A stretch of DNA of 64,000 bases, from positions 62,001 through 126,000 of the forward strand of contig NZ_JAACFS010000010.1 of the NCBI RefSeq assembly GCF_029051645.1, given 5' to 3'. Position numbers and translations under genes: made by a program. The stretch is from Bradyrhizobium sp. CSA112 (GTDB taxonomy: Bacteria > Pseudomonadota > Alphaproteobacteria > Rhizobiales > Xanthobacteraceae). This document shows, one piece after another, positions 49,411 through 59,261 of the stretch (positions within the stretch are counted from its first letter, which is position 1; each line of letters begins with the position of its first letter). Under the pieces are notes generated by a model. It was given only the letters and a program-made list of their open reading frames with translations. It searched no databases and was not told the origin of the DNA.

Positions 49411-51249
49411 TCAAAGATTTGAAATCTGCAACAGCTTGCGGTCGCCAATCCAGGTTTTCGCAAGATTAGCCTGGGCCTTGCGCATGCCAACGGCATCGCC
49501 GCGTGCCTTATTCAGCTCGGCCAGACCGTAATACGACCAGCCGTTGGCGGGTGCCCGCCGCAGCGCAAGCTCGAATTGCTGCTTCGCCTCAGTGTAGCGA
49601 CCGGCCTGCAGCAAGGCTGCTGCGAGCGACTGCCGGATTGGATAATACCAATAAGGCGGTTCCGTATAAGGCAAGGCATCCTGTAAGTTAGCCGCCTGCT
49701 CGAACTGGACGACGGCGCCGTTCTTGTCGCCTTTACCCTGTGCCACGCGCCCCGTGACTACGGTGCGCGCGATACGAAGCACTTCCTGTACCGGTATGTT
49801 GGATTCCTTCAGGAGCTTGAAGTCGGACTCGCGCTCCAATTTCTCGATCGCATCGGCCGCCGCCGTTGCGCCCTCGAAGTTGCCCTGCGCTGCCAGCGCC
49901 ACGCCGCGGGCGTAGAGCCAGATCGCTTTGACGTAGGGGACAGCATCACCCGGGTCGGGTAGCGCCAGGATGGCCTCCGGTGAACTGAACTGCGCGTGCG
50001 CGAAATACGGCGCTGCTTTGACGGGCTGCACCAGCGCGATGCCACGGGCGGCCTCATCCGGAATGAGCGTTCCCAACTTCTCCGCGGCTGCAACTACGGT
50101 TTTCCCGTCGCCCGCCATTTGCGCGGACGCCATCACGAAGTGCACGTTGTGCGGATAATAGCCCATCCTGTAGACGCCGGGAGGCGCGTTGGTGTCAGCC
50201 AGATATCTTTCGTCGACTTTGACAGCGGCCTTATTGTCCTGCAGAGCGTCCAGATAACGCCCAACACGATAATAGATGTGGCTCGGCATGTGCACGAGAT
50301 GGCCGGCGCCGGGCACCGAATTACGCAGGCGGTCCGCATAGGGCTCCGCGCGCTTGGGTCGGTCAGAGGCCTCGACCGCATGGATGTACAAATGGATCGC
50401 GCCGGCATGATTTGGATTGCGCGCCAGCACTCGCTCCAATGTCGGCACGATCGGTACGCTCTGCGGGTTGGGTTCGCGGCCAACTGGCTTTTTCCAGTAA
50501 TCCCACGGGCTGAGATCCATCACCGCCTCGGCATAAAGCGTGGCGATTTCGTTGTCGTTGGGAAATTGCGCCGCGGCTTTCGCCATTTCGGCGGCATAGG
50601 CCTTGTCGAGCGGCGCACGTTCCGCCTTGGCATCGTTGCTGTAGCGCACAGCGAGAGCGCTGATCAGGGCCTGCTCCCGAGGCGTTGCCTTGCCGGCAAG
50701 AGCTATCGCCTTCTGTGCGGCGGCATAAGCGGGCGCGATGGCATCCTCCTGCATGGGCAGATTGATATTGGGGCCAAGCACCAATGCTTCGCCCCAGAAA
50801 CACATGGCGCAATCGGGATCGAGCTTTTGCGCCTTGCGGAACGCGCGTTGCGCCTCACCGTGATTGAAGGCGTAGGCCAGGCGCAGACCCTGATTGAAAT
50901 AGGCTTGCGCCTTTTCGTTCTTGGTCGTGATCTTGTAGGTGATGGATCCGAGGCCGTCCCATAGCGGCGGCTCGGTGTCCGCGAATGCCGGTGCAGAAGA
51001 GGCAGCACTCATCTCCGCGCGCGGCACTTCGGTTTGCGCAAGACGAAGCATCATGCCCGGTCGACCGCTCGCGCCCGCTGTCCTGCAGAGCGCAACATCC
51101 GGATCAGCGAGGGAAATGTCCCTGGCGCTGGCGCCTGCGTCGGCGAGAGTTGCAATATTGTATGCCAGCAGCGCCGCCAACGAGGTGCCTGCGAGAGCTG
51201 CGGCTCCAGTGGAAGCAAGCAGCGTGCGTGAGTGCCTGGAGATGGCCAT
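49411..51249 (-). CDS. Secreted or membrane-anchored tetratricopeptide-repeat protein
   Basis: A 612-residue protein. A long N-terminal signal or anchor (AISRHSRTLLASTGAAALAG then TSLAALLAYNIATLA) precedes TPR-like helical pairs through the rest (YFNQGLRLAYAFNHGEAQRAFRKAQ, CAMCFWGEALVLGPNIN, HLYIHAVEASDRPKRAEPYA, HLVHMPSHIYYRVGRYLDAL). The Cys pair in DPDCAMCFWGEA and the HMPSHIY segment are hallmarks of a large TPR family of unknown function in proteobacteria. I chose the ATG at 51249; the frame extends to 51303. It probably acts as a periplasmic protein-binding scaffold. Confidence 0.78.
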   Translation of the reverse strand: MAISRHSRTLLASTGAAALAGTSLAALLAYNIATLADAGASARDISLADPDVALCRTAGASGRPGMMLRLAQTEVPRAEMSAASSAPAFADTEPPLWDGLGSITYKITTKNEKAQAYFNQGLRLAYAFNHGEAQRAFRKAQKLDPDCAMCFWGEALVLGPNINLPMQEDAIAPAYAAAQKAIALAGKATPREQALISALAVRYSNDAKAERAPLDKAYAAEMAKAAAQFPNDNEIATLYAEAVMDLSPWDYWKKPVGREPNPQSVPIVPTLERVLARNPNHAGAIHLYIHAVEASDRPKRAEPYADRLRNSVPGAGHLVHMPSHIYYRVGRYLDALQDNKAAVKVDERYLADTNAPPGVYRMGYYPHNVHFVMASAQMAGDGKTVVAAAEKLGTLIPDEAARGIALVQPVKAAPYFAHAQFSSPEAILALPDPGDAVPYVKAIWLYARGVALAAQGNFEGATAAADAIEKLERESDFKLLKESNIPVQEVLRIARTVVTGRVAQGKGDKNGAVVQFEQAANLQDALPYTEPPYWYYPIRQSLAAALLQAGRYTEAKQQFELALRRAPANGWSYYGLAELNKARGDAVGMRKAQANLAKTWIGDRKLLQISNL

Positions 51250-51538
51250 GTCGTGCTCCCAAACGTTCGTCTTATGGGTCCTAAGGCGTTTGGAAAGGTT
51301 CAATGATTGCTACAAAATGTCGTGCGAGTGCAGCTAAGCCAACGATACTGTCCCAATGTTCCTGCCGCTGAAGCACCGCTCCCACACGTAGATCAGCGAA
51401 CACGGGTTTACTTGTAGGCGGACAATTAGACACGGCGGGCCAGAACTTCGGCTTGTTGGGTCGATACATCCATCCCCTAACGCTCCCCCACCGCAATCCT
51501 TTCGACCTTTTCGTCCTAAATTCCAATCATATTTGGCA

Positions 51539-51567
51539 CCGGGCCTAACCTTGAGAAGGTTGAGCTC
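51539..51567. repeat. Dispersed palindromic repeat, copy 3
   Basis: CCGGGCCTAACCTTGAGAAGG followed by TTGAGCTC, with AACCTT/AAGGTT arms. This is the best-formed of the four copies (32459, 34411, 46801, 51539). Confidence 0.55.
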
Positions 51568-52122
51568 TCAAGAGATGCGCTTCGGGGGTGTATGTCCGCA
51601 GCATTCCGCGCACGTGTAGGACCTTTTCTGAGATGCGAGCTCATATGCTGATATCGGCCAGGATCCGATCCTGCTGGCTTGAAGTTTTCTACCAGACGGA
51701 GTTAACGGGCCGAGTGCTTCGGCAAAGTCCGCTGGGGTAGAGCGGACACGAGATAGACGATTAGCAACGCTCGCTGATGACCCATTGCGGGAGTTTGCCT
51801 TGGCCCAGAGCCGACCTATTCCGTCTACCTACTACCGCCATGGTCAAACGGACAAACCGAAGGTCATATGCCCTTAGGCTCGTCAGACGTCAAATGCGCG
51901 GCCGTGGCAAATGGATCTGCTTCAGGCCAGACTGATCGGCGCAGAATGACCGAGCTGCACCAAAAATTGTGTCAGTGCCAATTTTGCATGCCGAATGACA
52001 GCTACGGCCGGACCATGCATTAGCCGGCATTCGATTGCCAGATTGTAAAAGGAAGCCTTTCGAGCACAACTCAGCTTTATGTGCGCGGGCGTCTCGCAAG
52101 GAGGAAGGCCAGACCTCCTAGG

Positions 52123-52191
52123 ACGCTCGATCCAGGCTTCGATGACTTTGGCTTGCCTACGCGGCAATTTAGAGTCGACTATAATTCTGTC
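52123..52191 (-). pseudogene. Possible DUF4160-type gene fragment
   Basis: The frame gives DRIIVDSKLPRRQAKVIEAW then IE, which resembles the 'LPRR.LRLV.AW.ELH' segment of DUF4160 toxin-antitoxin-linked proteins. No further similarity was found on either side. It is weak and may be chance. Confidence 0.25.
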
Positions 52192-52318
52192 TTCTTTTTT
52201 GCCCTTCGATTCCGGTCCGCCCGCCGAAGCAATGCAACCGCCTCCGAATGTTCCAGCCAAAGGTGGCTAGATGTGATATCATCTTCAGTACCTGCGGTGA
52301 TCCGCGGAGGGACAGATC

Positions 52319-53830
52319 ATGACACTGCTTCGGCTGGCAGCCATTGCCGCGACCGCCCTGCTCGCAACGAATGCCGCCTCGGCACAGACGACGCTGCGGA
52401 TCGGACTTGCCGAGGACCCCGACATCCTCGATCCGACTCTCGCCCGCACCTATGTGGGCCGGATTGTATTTGCGTCTCTATGCGACAAGCTTTTCGACAT
52501 CGACGAAAAGCTGAACATTGTTCCGCAACTCGCGCTTGGTCACGAGGTTTCCAGTGACGGCAAGACGGTCACCATCAAGCTACGGCCTGCAGTCAAGTTC
52601 CATGACGGCGAGCCGCTCGATGCAGAGGCCGTGAAGTTCTCACTAAACCGGCACCTGACCATGACGGGATCGTTCCGCAAACCTGAGATCTCCGTGATCG
52701 AGCGCATCGATGTCATCGAACCGCTCACGCTGCGCCTGACCCTCAAGGCTCCGTTCTCACCGTTGATCGCCCAACTGACCGATCGCGCCGGCATGATTGT
52801 GTCGCCCAAGGCAGCCAAAGCGGCCGGCGACAAGTTCGGGCTCAGGCCGGTCTGCGCCGGACCCTACAAGTTCGTCGAGCGCGTGCAGCTTGACCGCATA
52901 GTCGTGGAAAAATTTAAGGACTACTGGGACAAGGACAATGTCCATATCGATAGGATCGTCTACTTGCCAGTCATTGATTCCACGGCGCGGCTCGCCAACC
53001 TCAAGTCCGATGGGCTCGATCTGATCGAGCGCTTGCTTGCAACTGACATCAAGAATGTGCGCTCCGATTCTCGTCTCACGCTCACGGCTGTGCCGGACAT
53101 CGGGTACCAGGGCATGACGATCAATGTCGCAAATGGTGAAAGAGCCAAGAATCCGCTTGGCGAATCGGCGAAGGTGCGACAGGCCCTGAGCCTCGCAATC
53201 GATCGTGAAGCCTTAACGCAGGTCGCATTCGACGGCGTGTACGTTCCAGGCAACCAATGGGTCAATCCGGAGCATCCCTATTTTCAGGAGAGCCTGCCGA
53301 TACCCAAGCGCGACGTCGTCAAGGCCAAGGCGCTCCTCAAGGAGGCCGGCATCCGTGGACCTGTCGCGATCGACCTCATGGTGCCCCAGGGGCAAGCGGC
53401 ACAGTCGGTCGCTGAAGTGATCCAGGCCATGGCGGGCGAGGCCGGCTTCGACATCAAGATCCGGATTGTTGAACTCGCGACATCGCTTAAGCAAGCTGAG
53501 GCTGGTGAATATCAAGCGTTCCTCCTGGGCTGGAGCGGCCGCATCGATCCGGATGGTAACCTTTACGTCTTCAACGCGTGCAAAGCGCCGCAGAACGTCA
53601 GCGGGTATTGCGACAAGGAGGTCGACAAACTGCTTGAAGAAGCTCGTGCTATCTCCGACCCGGCCGAGCGCAAGGCCATTTACCAGAAAGTGGCGCGGAG
53701 ACTGCTGGACGAGGGTCCAATTCTCTATCTCTTCCATCGCCGGCTGCTAGTCGCGTATACCGTTCGGCTCGAGGGCTACAGGCAAATGCCCGACGGTCTT
53801 GTGCGGGTCGTGGGCTTGAGGCTGAAATGA
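52319..53830 (+). CDS. ABC transporter substrate-binding protein, family 5 (peptide/nickel type)
   Basis: A 503-residue periplasmic binding protein. The signal peptide (about 1-22) ends near NAASAQ. The mature protein has TLRIGLAEDPDILDPTLART, the conserved LRPAVKFHDGEPLDAEAVKF, SLNRH, and the hinge and lobe II segments (KVRQALSLAIDREALTQVAF, AFLLGWSGRIDPDGNLY). It binds a peptide or peptide-like ligand for uptake. No permease or ATPase gene is next to it, so it is an orphan component that must work with a transporter encoded elsewhere. Confidence 0.9.
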   Translation: MTLLRLAAIAATALLATNAASAQTTLRIGLAEDPDILDPTLARTYVGRIVFASLCDKLFDIDEKLNIVPQLALGHEVSSDGKTVTIKLRPAVKFHDGEPLDAEAVKFSLNRHLTMTGSFRKPEISVIERIDVIEPLTLRLTLKAPFSPLIAQLTDRAGMIVSPKAAKAAGDKFGLRPVCAGPYKFVERVQLDRIVVEKFKDYWDKDNVHIDRIVYLPVIDSTARLANLKSDGLDLIERLLATDIKNVRSDSRLTLTAVPDIGYQGMTINVANGERAKNPLGESAKVRQALSLAIDREALTQVAFDGVYVPGNQWVNPEHPYFQESLPIPKRDVVKAKALLKEAGIRGPVAIDLMVPQGQAAQSVAEVIQAMAGEAGFDIKIRIVELATSLKQAEAGEYQAFLLGWSGRIDPDGNLYVFNACKAPQNVSGYCDKEVDKLLEEARAISDPAERKAIYQKVARRLLDEGPILYLFHRRLLVAYTVRLEGYRQMPDGLVRVVGLRLK

Positions 53831-54498
53831 CGGCCGCCAAAGTTCGGCCGACTGCATACGCCGCCCATCGCCAGTCCCAATGTGTCTCTCCCTCCACAGC
53901 TCTTCTGTGCAGCCTAGCCGCCTTGTACGAGAGTTCTAGCGTTTCGAATCTTGCTCGCCCGGGCATATCCATAGCCGGAGTCGTGCGATGATTCCCACGT
54001 CACGATAGTGTCTCCTCTTGGCCCCGTCACGGACGTGTCGAGTACCTTGAGCAAGGTTTGGTATCGCGTGCAAACGAGCGAGCGCTTCGATAGCTTGCTG
54101 TAAGAAGATCTTCTGACTTCGGCGAGCTTGCGAGCACCGTCGCTCGCTGCCGCCCACGCTCGCACCGAGTTATCCAGGGCCGCCGCGTGCGCCAAAGTTT
54201 CCTGTGTGAGGCTGCGCGCCTTGCGATTGTTCGCCTTAGGCCTGACAATCATTTTTGAGCTATCTAAAGTGCGACCTGCGCCGACAGGATTCATCTGAAA
54301 TTGTGAAGGCGAGGATTCGAAAATAACTTAAGGTTGAATGTGTGCGCTCTGGCGGAGAATTCAAAAATGCGAAAACTCACCAAAATTAGATCAGAGTCGA
54401 TTTTCATTTCGCGCTTTTTTGACGTACATCTTCCCGATCGCTGCGCCACGATAGGCGAATCGCCGGTATTGCGATCGTTTAGGATGTGGGGGCCGTTG
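53831..54498. other. Intergenic region with no convincing gene
   Basis: A 126-residue minus frame (53914-54294) crosses this stretch but has no ribosome-binding site, domain or signal peptide that I can support. The promoter for the hydrolase at 54499 should lie in the A/T-richer part near 54300-54480. Confidence 0.35.
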
Positions 54499-55749
54499 AT
54501 GCGTGACCTTCTGCGCTGGCTGGTGGTCGGGCTAGTAATTCTGGCTGCGAAGGAAGCCTTTGCTGACCGCTACATCGATGGCGTGCCGATCCCTGACGAC
54601 GCGGCGGTAATCGCTGCGGATCCACCCGCCGGGTTCTCTGCCGCATGGGTCGGTCGCTGGGGTGGCGAGCTTAAGCACATCCTGATCGTGGAGCGCATCA
54701 AAGACGGTGGTACGGCCGACGTGGTCTTCGCCTGGGGCGATGCCCCGCAACTGGGAATCAAGCGCGGCTGGGACCGGCCGAACGCCCGGATCGACGGCAA
54801 TACGCTGACGCTCACCGGCAGCAACTACTCGGCCACCTATCGGAGGTCCGCGAGCTGGGTCGAGGCCTCCTACGAGCGCGGGCCACTGAACCGCCGCGCC
54901 GAATTGACTCGGATGAGCTTTGCCACGCTGCTCGCGCCCGACATGACGTTTGCCGCCGCCGGGGAGTCGATCATGATCGATTCCGGCCTGCTCGAGAATG
55001 GCCAGCCGATCCGGCTCCAAGTGGTCATCTCCAAGCCGGAAGGCGCGGGGCCGTTCCCGTTGCTGGTGTTCAATCACGCCTCGACCGGCAAAGGTACCAA
55101 CTGCGAATCGTTCAAGCTGGTCACTTTCGACCGTGGGTTCGCAAAAATCTTCGTCAACAAGGGTTATCTCGTCGCCTTTCCGCAACGTCGCGGCCGCGGT
55201 AAATCGGACGGTCTCTATGATGAAGGCTTCTATGCTGACCGCACGCTGGGTTACACATGTGAACCGGAGCGCGCGCTCGCCGGTGCCGATCGGGCGCTTG
55301 TCGATATCGAGGCTGCTGTTGCGGCGTTGCGCCGGCGGCAGGACGTCAAGAACGAGCGGGTGCTGATGGCCGGGACTTCGCGCGGCGGTGCGCTTTCGAT
55401 TGCTTACGCTGGGATGCATCCAAACGATGTCGCGGGCGTGATCAACTTCGTCGGCGGTTGGATCACCGAAGATTGTGGCTTGGCGGCAAGACAAATCAAC
55501 AGCACGTTGCTGGCGCGCGGCGCGGCATTCCAGCGTTCGACGCTCTGGCTGTACGGACTTCATGATCGGTTTTACAGTCTTGGGCACAGCGGCCAGAATT
55601 TTGCGGTATTCCGGAGTGCGGGAGGGAAGGGCGTATTCCTCCCGTTCGACATGGACGGCAACGGTCATGAGGTGATCACTGAACCGGCGAAGTGGCGTTC
55701 CGATGTCAAACACTATCTCGATGAAATCGACGCGTCGGGCGGGAAGTAG
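54499..55749 (+). CDS. Secreted alpha/beta hydrolase (dienelactone-hydrolase/peptidase-like)
   Basis: A 416-residue protein. The chosen start (MRDLLRWLVVGLVILAAKEA, then FADRYIDG) gives a signal peptide; the frame is open from 54334. The N-terminal third is a beta-rich domain (AAWVGRWGGELKHILIVERI). The C-terminal hydrolase has VFNHASTGKGT, the nucleophile in MAGTSRGGALSIA, and a late His in GNGHEVITEP. It may act on an ester or peptide in the periplasm. Its 3' end overlaps the convergent cyclase gene by 37 bases. Confidence 0.72.
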   Translation: MRDLLRWLVVGLVILAAKEAFADRYIDGVPIPDDAAVIAADPPAGFSAAWVGRWGGELKHILIVERIKDGGTADVVFAWGDAPQLGIKRGWDRPNARIDGNTLTLTGSNYSATYRRSASWVEASYERGPLNRRAELTRMSFATLLAPDMTFAAAGESIMIDSGLLENGQPIRLQVVISKPEGAGPFPLLVFNHASTGKGTNCESFKLVTFDRGFAKIFVNKGYLVAFPQRRGRGKSDGLYDEGFYADRTLGYTCEPERALAGADRALVDIEAAVAALRRRQDVKNERVLMAGTSRGGALSIAYAGMHPNDVAGVINFVGGWITEDCGLAARQINSTLLARGAAFQRSTLWLYGLHDRFYSLGHSGQNFAVFRSAGGKGVFLPFDMDGNGHEVITEPAKWRSDVKHYLDEIDASGGK

Positions 55750-58700
55750 CCGGGGTAGGACAGCGGAAGGCTGTCTCCATTGATCTCGAGCAAGGCTCGA
55801 TCCGCGCGTTGCTTCCAGTACGGCATCTCATGGCTGACGTAGGTGACAAGCGCTTGCGCGATGTGTTCGCGCGCCTTTACGATGCAGCCGGTCCGTGCCA
55901 GCACCTCGCCCCACGACAGGTGACAATGGGCAATCTCCGGCGCCAGCTCGAGCTTTTCAGCCAGCTGGGCGGCTTCCGCGAGACTTTCCAGGGCGACTTC
56001 CGTATCGGCGGCATCCTGCAGGCCAACCGCCGCTCCGAGCAGTCGTAGCGCTCCGGGCTCCAGTGCCTTGAAGCGATGCGCGCGGGCCAAGTCGCGTGCC
56101 TCCCGGGCAAGCTGGATAGCTTCCGCGAAGGACCCATTTGCCAGACAGGCCCATCCGAGACTGATCGTCGACCAGGCGCTTGAGAACGCATTGTTATTCT
56201 GGCGTGCGAGCTGGACCGCTTGGTTTAGCAGCGTCAGAGCCTCAGCAACATTTCCATCCAGCGTGGCAACCTCGCCCATGTCGCGATAGAAGAATCCGGT
56301 CAGCGAGTTCAATTCATAGTCGCGGCAGATCTGGAATCCGTGCCGCAGCGAGCTGAGCGAAGCAGCACAGCTCCCGCGTTTGAGGTGGACAAATCCATGG
56401 TACCGGTAGGCGAAAGCGAGGTCATAGGCTCGCCTGGTTTCCTCGGCGATCTGGCACGCTTGCGTCGTGTGCGCCAGCGCGCTCTCGAACTCTCCCAACT
56501 GGGCCTCGCTGGACCCGAACATGCTGAGATAGATGGGTGAAAGGGTTCCCGTGGTTACCGGGGACCATTCATAGCGGAAGTCCTTGGTGAGCGTCTCGAC
56601 GAACGGGGCGAACAACTCGACGCTCTTTTTGAGATTGCCCAAGGTGAAGTGGGCGAGCGCCATGTTGAATTGAGCGCCGATCATGACCGGCATATCGTTA
56701 GCCTCGCGGGCAATCTCGTAGGCCTGCTGGCATGATCGGAGCACTTGATCCATCGCACCCTGGTTCACCAGCGCGATGGCCTGCGACAGGTATACGTGGG
56801 CGAGCCTGGGGCGATCGTCGAGCGCACGCGCCAGCAGTTCGGCCGTCTTGAGATTGTCGTGCACTTCGCTCAGATTGCCCGTCACGACCAGCGCCGACCG
56901 CAGGCTCAACCGTATGTCCAGAAGTTGCGTCAGTTTGTCCGGCTCGTCCGGCAGTTCGCTCGCGACCGCCAAGGCCTTGCGGAAGTGCCGCAGCGCCGTC
57001 GCGTGTGCGGACTGATCGAGGGCTTTCTGCCCGGCTCTATGAAGATAGGTGACAGCCTGCTTCCACAACTTTCCCCTGATGGCGTGATGAGCCAGCGCTT
57101 CGACATGCGAGCTCATGTGGTCGCGGTGCATTTTCTCCAATTGGGTCACGATCTTTGAATGCAGCTTCTCACGTTCTGTCCGCAGCAAGGTCTCGTAGGC
57201 AACCTCCTGGATCAGCGCGTGCTTGAACGTCAGCGCACCGTCGGCCTGGCCGGGCGCGTCGCGCACGAAATCCGCGCCCCTCAACGTATCCATACGAGCC
57301 TGCAACTCCTGCTCGGCCAGTTGCGCAAGGGATGCCAACAGGTCCAGGGAAAACTCGTTCCCGATGACGCTTGCAATCTGCAGCAGCGACTTGTCCGCGC
57401 GCGAAAGCCGGTCGATGCGGGACGCGATGACGCCGTTGATCGTGGGAGGGACCTGTTGAGCGTAGTCCTCCGCAGTGCCCGAGGAGGCCTCGGTCTCCAG
57501 TAGGAAACGCGCCATTTCTTCCAGGAACAGCGGGGTTCCGGCAGAGCGCCGCACCAGCTCATTTTTGGCCGTATCGAGTGACGGATCGTTGCCTAGCAGA
57601 GCATTGAGTACCGCGTGGGCCGCAGCAGTATCGAGCGGCTCCACCACGATGCGCTGACGTTGCGGCCCGATACCAGCACCCTCCTCGTTGCGCGTGGTCC
57701 CGATGATGCAGATCCTGCCCGTACCGAGGTGGCTTGCCAGATCATCGAGGATTTCGCGCGACGCGTCGTCGATCCAGTGCAGGTCTTCGATGACAATTAC
57801 CAGCGGTCGTGTGGATGCGATGGCCGACACGAAATCGCGGAACGCGTCCACAGCGCGCCGCCGCTTCGTTCTCGGCTCGAGATTGAGCCAATCCTCATCC
57901 GCGATGGTCGAGCCCAGAAGATAGGACAATGCAGCGAATGTGCTGGCGCCATTCTGGCTCAGCTCGGGTAGACGATGACGCAAGGCTGAAGCGAGGTCTG
58001 GATCTCCGCCTTGCGACATCCACTCGCGCAGCAGCTTACCGACCGCGAAATATTCCGAGTTTAGTTGGTTTGCCGCCGATCCTGTGCGTAGCGTGGTCCA
58101 GGTAGACATATCGATCGCCTGCAGCAGTTCGTGCAGCAGCCTCGATTTGCCGATGCCTGGCTCGCCGACGACCGTTACAATCTTGCTCGCGCCTGCGTTG
58201 GCCGCGTTGACCACTGCTTGCAACTGGGCTAGCTCTCGCTCGCGTCCGGTGAATGGGGTCAGGTGTCGGGCTACGCGCCCTTCCCATCGGGTCTCCGTGA
58301 TCACGCTGATGAGCCGATGGACTACAACCGGCAACGGGGCTCCCTTAAAGGTCTGCCGGCCAAGCGGCTCTGTTTCGACGCAGCCTTCCACCTCGCGATA
58401 AGTGCTGTCGGAAATGATGGTGCTGCCCGGAGGCGCGAATTGCTCCATCCGGGCCGCCATGTGGACTGAAATGCCGATTGCGTCATAGTCCAGCGACAGG
58501 TCAAACCCGACCGATCGTACGAGCACCACCCCGGTGTTGATCCCAACGCGAATTTGGACTTGCCCCCGAGAGGCCGCGGCCACGGCGCCATGCATGGCCA
58601 CGGCGGCGTTACAGGCCGCCAATGCATGCTCCTCACGTGCTTTTGGGGCTCCGAACAGGGCCATAATGCCGTCCCCTAGCACGCGCGTGATCGTTCCGTC

Positions 58701-59072
58701 GAACTGGCGGATCACCTCAACCATCGCCTTGATAGCGGGCTCGAGATATTGAAGCGCTTGCTCGGGGTCGATCTCTGCGATCATGCTGGTCGAGCTAACA
58801 ATGTCGGCGAAGACGACTGTTACCCACTTGCGTTCCGGACGATAGGAGGCGGGCTCCTCCAGCGCCGAGGAAGCCTGCGCTGAAGGCGACTCTGCGTGGC
58901 TGGATGCTGGGACGGCGGTGGCACAGCCACCGCAGAATCGCGCCGCGACCAAATTTACGAAGCCGCACTTCGGGCAGACAATGGTCACGGGCTCACCGCA
59001 CACGCGGCAGGAGCGCTCGCCGCTCGAAAATCTCGGATCCGCGCTACGTGCATGGCACCGCCTGCATTGCAC
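55713..59072 (-). CDS. Adenylate/guanylate cyclase with AAA ATPase and TPR repeats
   Basis: A 1,119-residue regulator from the GTG at 59072; the frame is open to 59183, and the GTG is favoured because the first zinc ribbon starts there. Order: two zinc ribbons (CRRCHARSADPRFSSGERSC, then CRVCGEPVTIVCPKC and CGGC, about 2-55); a class III nucleotide cyclase domain (about 80-245) with metal-binding Asp in VVFADIVSSTSM and ITRVLGDGIMALFG; an AAA/NB-ARC-like ATPase with Walker A (GEPGIGKSRLLHEL); and TPR repeats to the end. It resembles signal-integrating ATPases of the STAND class. It is divergent from the peptide gene at 59262, with about 190 bp between starts. Confidence 0.88.
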   Translation of the reverse strand: MQCRRCHARSADPRFSSGERSCRVCGEPVTIVCPKCGFVNLVAARFCGGCATAVPASSHAESPSAQASSALEEPASYRPERKWVTVVFADIVSSTSMIAEIDPEQALQYLEPAIKAMVEVIRQFDGTITRVLGDGIMALFGAPKAREEHALAACNAAVAMHGAVAAASRGQVQIRVGINTGVVLVRSVGFDLSLDYDAIGISVHMAARMEQFAPPGSTIISDSTYREVEGCVETEPLGRQTFKGAPLPVVVHRLISVITETRWEGRVARHLTPFTGRERELAQLQAVVNAANAGASKIVTVVGEPGIGKSRLLHELLQAIDMSTWTTLRTGSAANQLNSEYFAVGKLLREWMSQGGDPDLASALRHRLPELSQNGASTFAALSYLLGSTIADEDWLNLEPRTKRRRAVDAFRDFVSAIASTRPLVIVIEDLHWIDDASREILDDLASHLGTGRICIIGTTRNEEGAGIGPQRQRIVVEPLDTAAAHAVLNALLGNDPSLDTAKNELVRRSAGTPLFLEEMARFLLETEASSGTAEDYAQQVPPTINGVIASRIDRLSRADKSLLQIASVIGNEFSLDLLASLAQLAEQELQARMDTLRGADFVRDAPGQADGALTFKHALIQEVAYETLLRTEREKLHSKIVTQLEKMHRDHMSSHVEALAHHAIRGKLWKQAVTYLHRAGQKALDQSAHATALRHFRKALAVASELPDEPDKLTQLLDIRLSLRSALVVTGNLSEVHDNLKTAELLARALDDRPRLAHVYLSQAIALVNQGAMDQVLRSCQQAYEIAREANDMPVMIGAQFNMALAHFTLGNLKKSVELFAPFVETLTKDFRYEWSPVTTGTLSPIYLSMFGSSEAQLGEFESALAHTTQACQIAEETRRAYDLAFAYRYHGFVHLKRGSCAASLSSLRHGFQICRDYELNSLTGFFYRDMGEVATLDGNVAEALTLLNQAVQLARQNNNAFSSAWSTISLGWACLANGSFAEAIQLAREARDLARAHRFKALEPGALRLLGAAVGLQDAADTEVALESLAEAAQLAEKLELAPEIAHCHLSWGEVLARTGCIVKAREHIAQALVTYVSHEMPYWKQRADRALLEINGDSLPLSYPGYFPPDASISSR

Positions 59073-59261
59073 CCGGGACGGAGATCGCCGCCTTTCCCAT
59101 CGTGATTCCTGACACAAGAACGGGACCCTGTCACCACCGGCGTGCCGACTAGCCCTGGTACAGGAGGCGGTTGCCAGGGGCACGGGATTGTGTCACCGTG
59201 GACACATTGAACCGTGGCGGGCCTTGGAGACTTGGCTGTCTTGATGGGTGAGGAACCTTCG

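Larger units (their letters stand above)
51250..52318. other. Long intergenic region with palindrome and gene debris
   Basis: About 1.07 kb without an intact gene. It holds palindrome copy 3 (51539-51567) and a scrap that may be from a DUF4160-type gene (52123-52191, minus). The last part should carry the promoter of the binding-protein gene at 52319, which has GGAGGGAC about eight bases before its ATG. Confidence 0.4.

Noticed and set aside
54532..55713. A 393-codon minus frame opposite the secreted hydrolase
   Set aside because: Antisense shadow; no ribosome-binding site or domain.
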